Source: Thalassobacter stenotrophicus | GTDB lineage: Bacteria > Pseudomonadota > Alphaproteobacteria > Rhodobacterales > Rhodobacteraceae | Direction of reading: 5' to 3' | Assembly (NCBI RefSeq): GCF_001458315.1 | Contig: NZ_CYRX01000009.1 | Coordinates: forward strand, 124,001 to 188,000 | DNA length: 64,000 nt | Part shown: piece after piece, positions 63,485-64,000 of the stretch | How positions within the stretch are numbered: the first letter of the stretch is position 1 | Layout of the letters: the number at the start of each line of letters is the position of its first letter | Translations under genes and position numbers: made by a program | Notes under the pieces: generated by a model | Database searches by the model: none | Told to the model about the DNA's origin: nothing | What the model saw: only the letters and a program-made list of their open reading frames with translations

Positions 63485-64000
63485 ATGCATGAGCGAAGCC
63501 CTCTTTTGGATCTGGTCGATGAACTCGACACTCTGGCTCCAAAGGGCTGTGCGGTTGCTTTGCATATTCGGTTTGCCTCTCCGCTGTATAAGTTTTCGAC
63601 CTATCCAGAGGCTTGGCAGACTATTTACGACGAAAATGCCTATGGGTTACGTGACCCGTTGGTGTTTTGGGGGGTAGGGGTTTTAGGCAGTGCGCGCTGG
63701 AGCGAGATCGCAATGCCTGATCCCTTCGACATTCTCGGAAAAGCGAAAGGACACGGCCTAATTTACGGGGCGGTCGGGTCCTTTGGCAAGATTACGTCAC
63801 GGTCGCTGATGGGAATAGCGCGTGATGATCGGGAATGTTCGGACTCTGAGATAGCGGAGGCGATGAGGATTTTGCAGCGAATGCATGAACTCGCCGCGCC
63901 GCCACAAGAGCTGACCCCCGCGATGCTGTCGGCCTTGATCTTGATGGGGCAAGGTTACCGACACACAGCAGCTGCTGCTGAGCTGGGGATTTCAGAGAGT
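63485..64000 (+). CDS. LuxR-family regulator with autoinducer-binding domain (3' end outside window)
   Basis: Reading from ATG 63485 gives 172 codons to the window edge. The autoinducer-binding signature is visible: YKFSTYPEAWQTIYDENAYG and RDPLVFW, with W/Y/D positions of acyl-homoserine-lactone pockets. The LuxR helix-turn-helix starts at LTPAMLSALILMGQGYRHTA and is cut. No ribosome site precedes the ATG. No luxI-type synthase is in the window, so it may be an orphan receptor. Confidence 0.8.
   Translation, partial: MHERSPLLDLVDELDTLAPKGCAVALHIRFASPLYKFSTYPEAWQTIYDENAYGLRDPLVFWGVGVLGSARWSEIAMPDPFDILGKAKGHGLIYGAVGSFGKITSRSLMGIARDDRECSDSEIAEAMRILQRMHELAAPPQELTPAMLSALILMGQGYRHTAAAAELGISES

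Noticed and set aside
63489-63677. 62-codon frame at the start of the LuxR-type gene
   Set aside because: The frame starting at 63485 gives a clear autoinducer-binding domain; this one is a shadow.

Overview
The window is a chromosomal segment from an alphaproteobacterium, almost certainly a marine member of the Rhodobacterales (Roseobacter group). Evidence: a ChvI/ChvG two-component pair divergent from ATP-dependent pckA and followed by a short HPr kinase, RapZ, an EIIA-Man-like protein and HPr; an N-terminally extended acyl-CoA dehydrogenase of the (2S)-methylsuccinyl-CoA dehydrogenase type; the set HIG1-type twin-membrane protein / PduO adenosyltransferase / etfBA / 3-hydroxybutyryl-CoA dehydrogenase; and a DUF6473-like protein. 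No insertion sequence, prophage, CRISPR array or rRNA gene was seen. The only tRNA found is tRNA-Trp(CCA).

Layout. (1) 1-5.1 kb: partial epimerase-like reductase (-), methylsuccinyl-CoA dehydrogenase (-), TauE/SafE exporter (+), pckA (-). (2) 5.3-10.8 kb: one co-directional run chvI-chvG-hprK-rapZ-EIIA-ptsH-acyltransferase, an envelope-sensing plus PTS-type phosphorelay island opposite gluconeogenic pckA. (3) 10.8-16.9 kb: hbd (-), a DUF6473-like gene (+), etfA-etfB (-), pduO and a HIG1-like protein (-), an SDR (-) and an SH3 protein (-). (4) 17-22.3 kb: parC, a DUF898 membrane protein, a membrane M48 peptidase and a lipoprotein. (5) 22.4-36.5 kb: tuf copy 1, a small lipoprotein (-), tRNA-Trp, secE, nusG, rplKA, rplJL, rpoB, rpoC. 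(6) 36.7-42.4 kb: an EamA transporter, then the str operon rpsL-rpsG-fusA-tuf (copy 2). (7) 42.5-63.2 kb: the S10-spc-alpha ribosomal supercluster. (8) 63.2-64 kb: a 57-residue gene (-) and the start of a LuxR-type regulator (+), cut by the window end.

The most unusual architecture is in the ribosomal supercluster. Gene order is canonical, but it is cut three times by unrelated genes: an OafA-type acyltransferase after rplW; a membrane-anchored NYN ribonuclease, a 2OG-Fe(II) oxygenase, the ribosome-assembly GTPase RsgA and a hypothetical protein after rplP; and a multi-spanning membrane protein after rpmD. Each ribosomal segment before a cut ends in an intrinsic terminator. Each segment after a cut is preceded by a sigma-70-like promoter candidate with exactly 17 bp spacing, as are rpsL, rpsJ and rpsM. 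The inserted acyltransferase instead has a textbook -24/-12 (sigma-54) promoter sequence. Transcription of this normally continuous operon therefore looks modular.

Functionally, regions 1 and 3 supply acetyl-CoA/ethylmalonyl-CoA and beta-oxidation chemistry (FAD dehydrogenase, its electron acceptor ETF, hydroxyacyl-CoA dehydrogenase, B12 adenosylation), PEP carboxykinase links it to gluconeogenesis, and the ChvGI/HPr island is the probable control layer. Most of the rest is core transcription and translation. I found no convincing wholly new system; the best leads are the segmented ribosomal cluster, the sigma-54 promoter inside it, and the RNase/oxygenase pair next to rplP.
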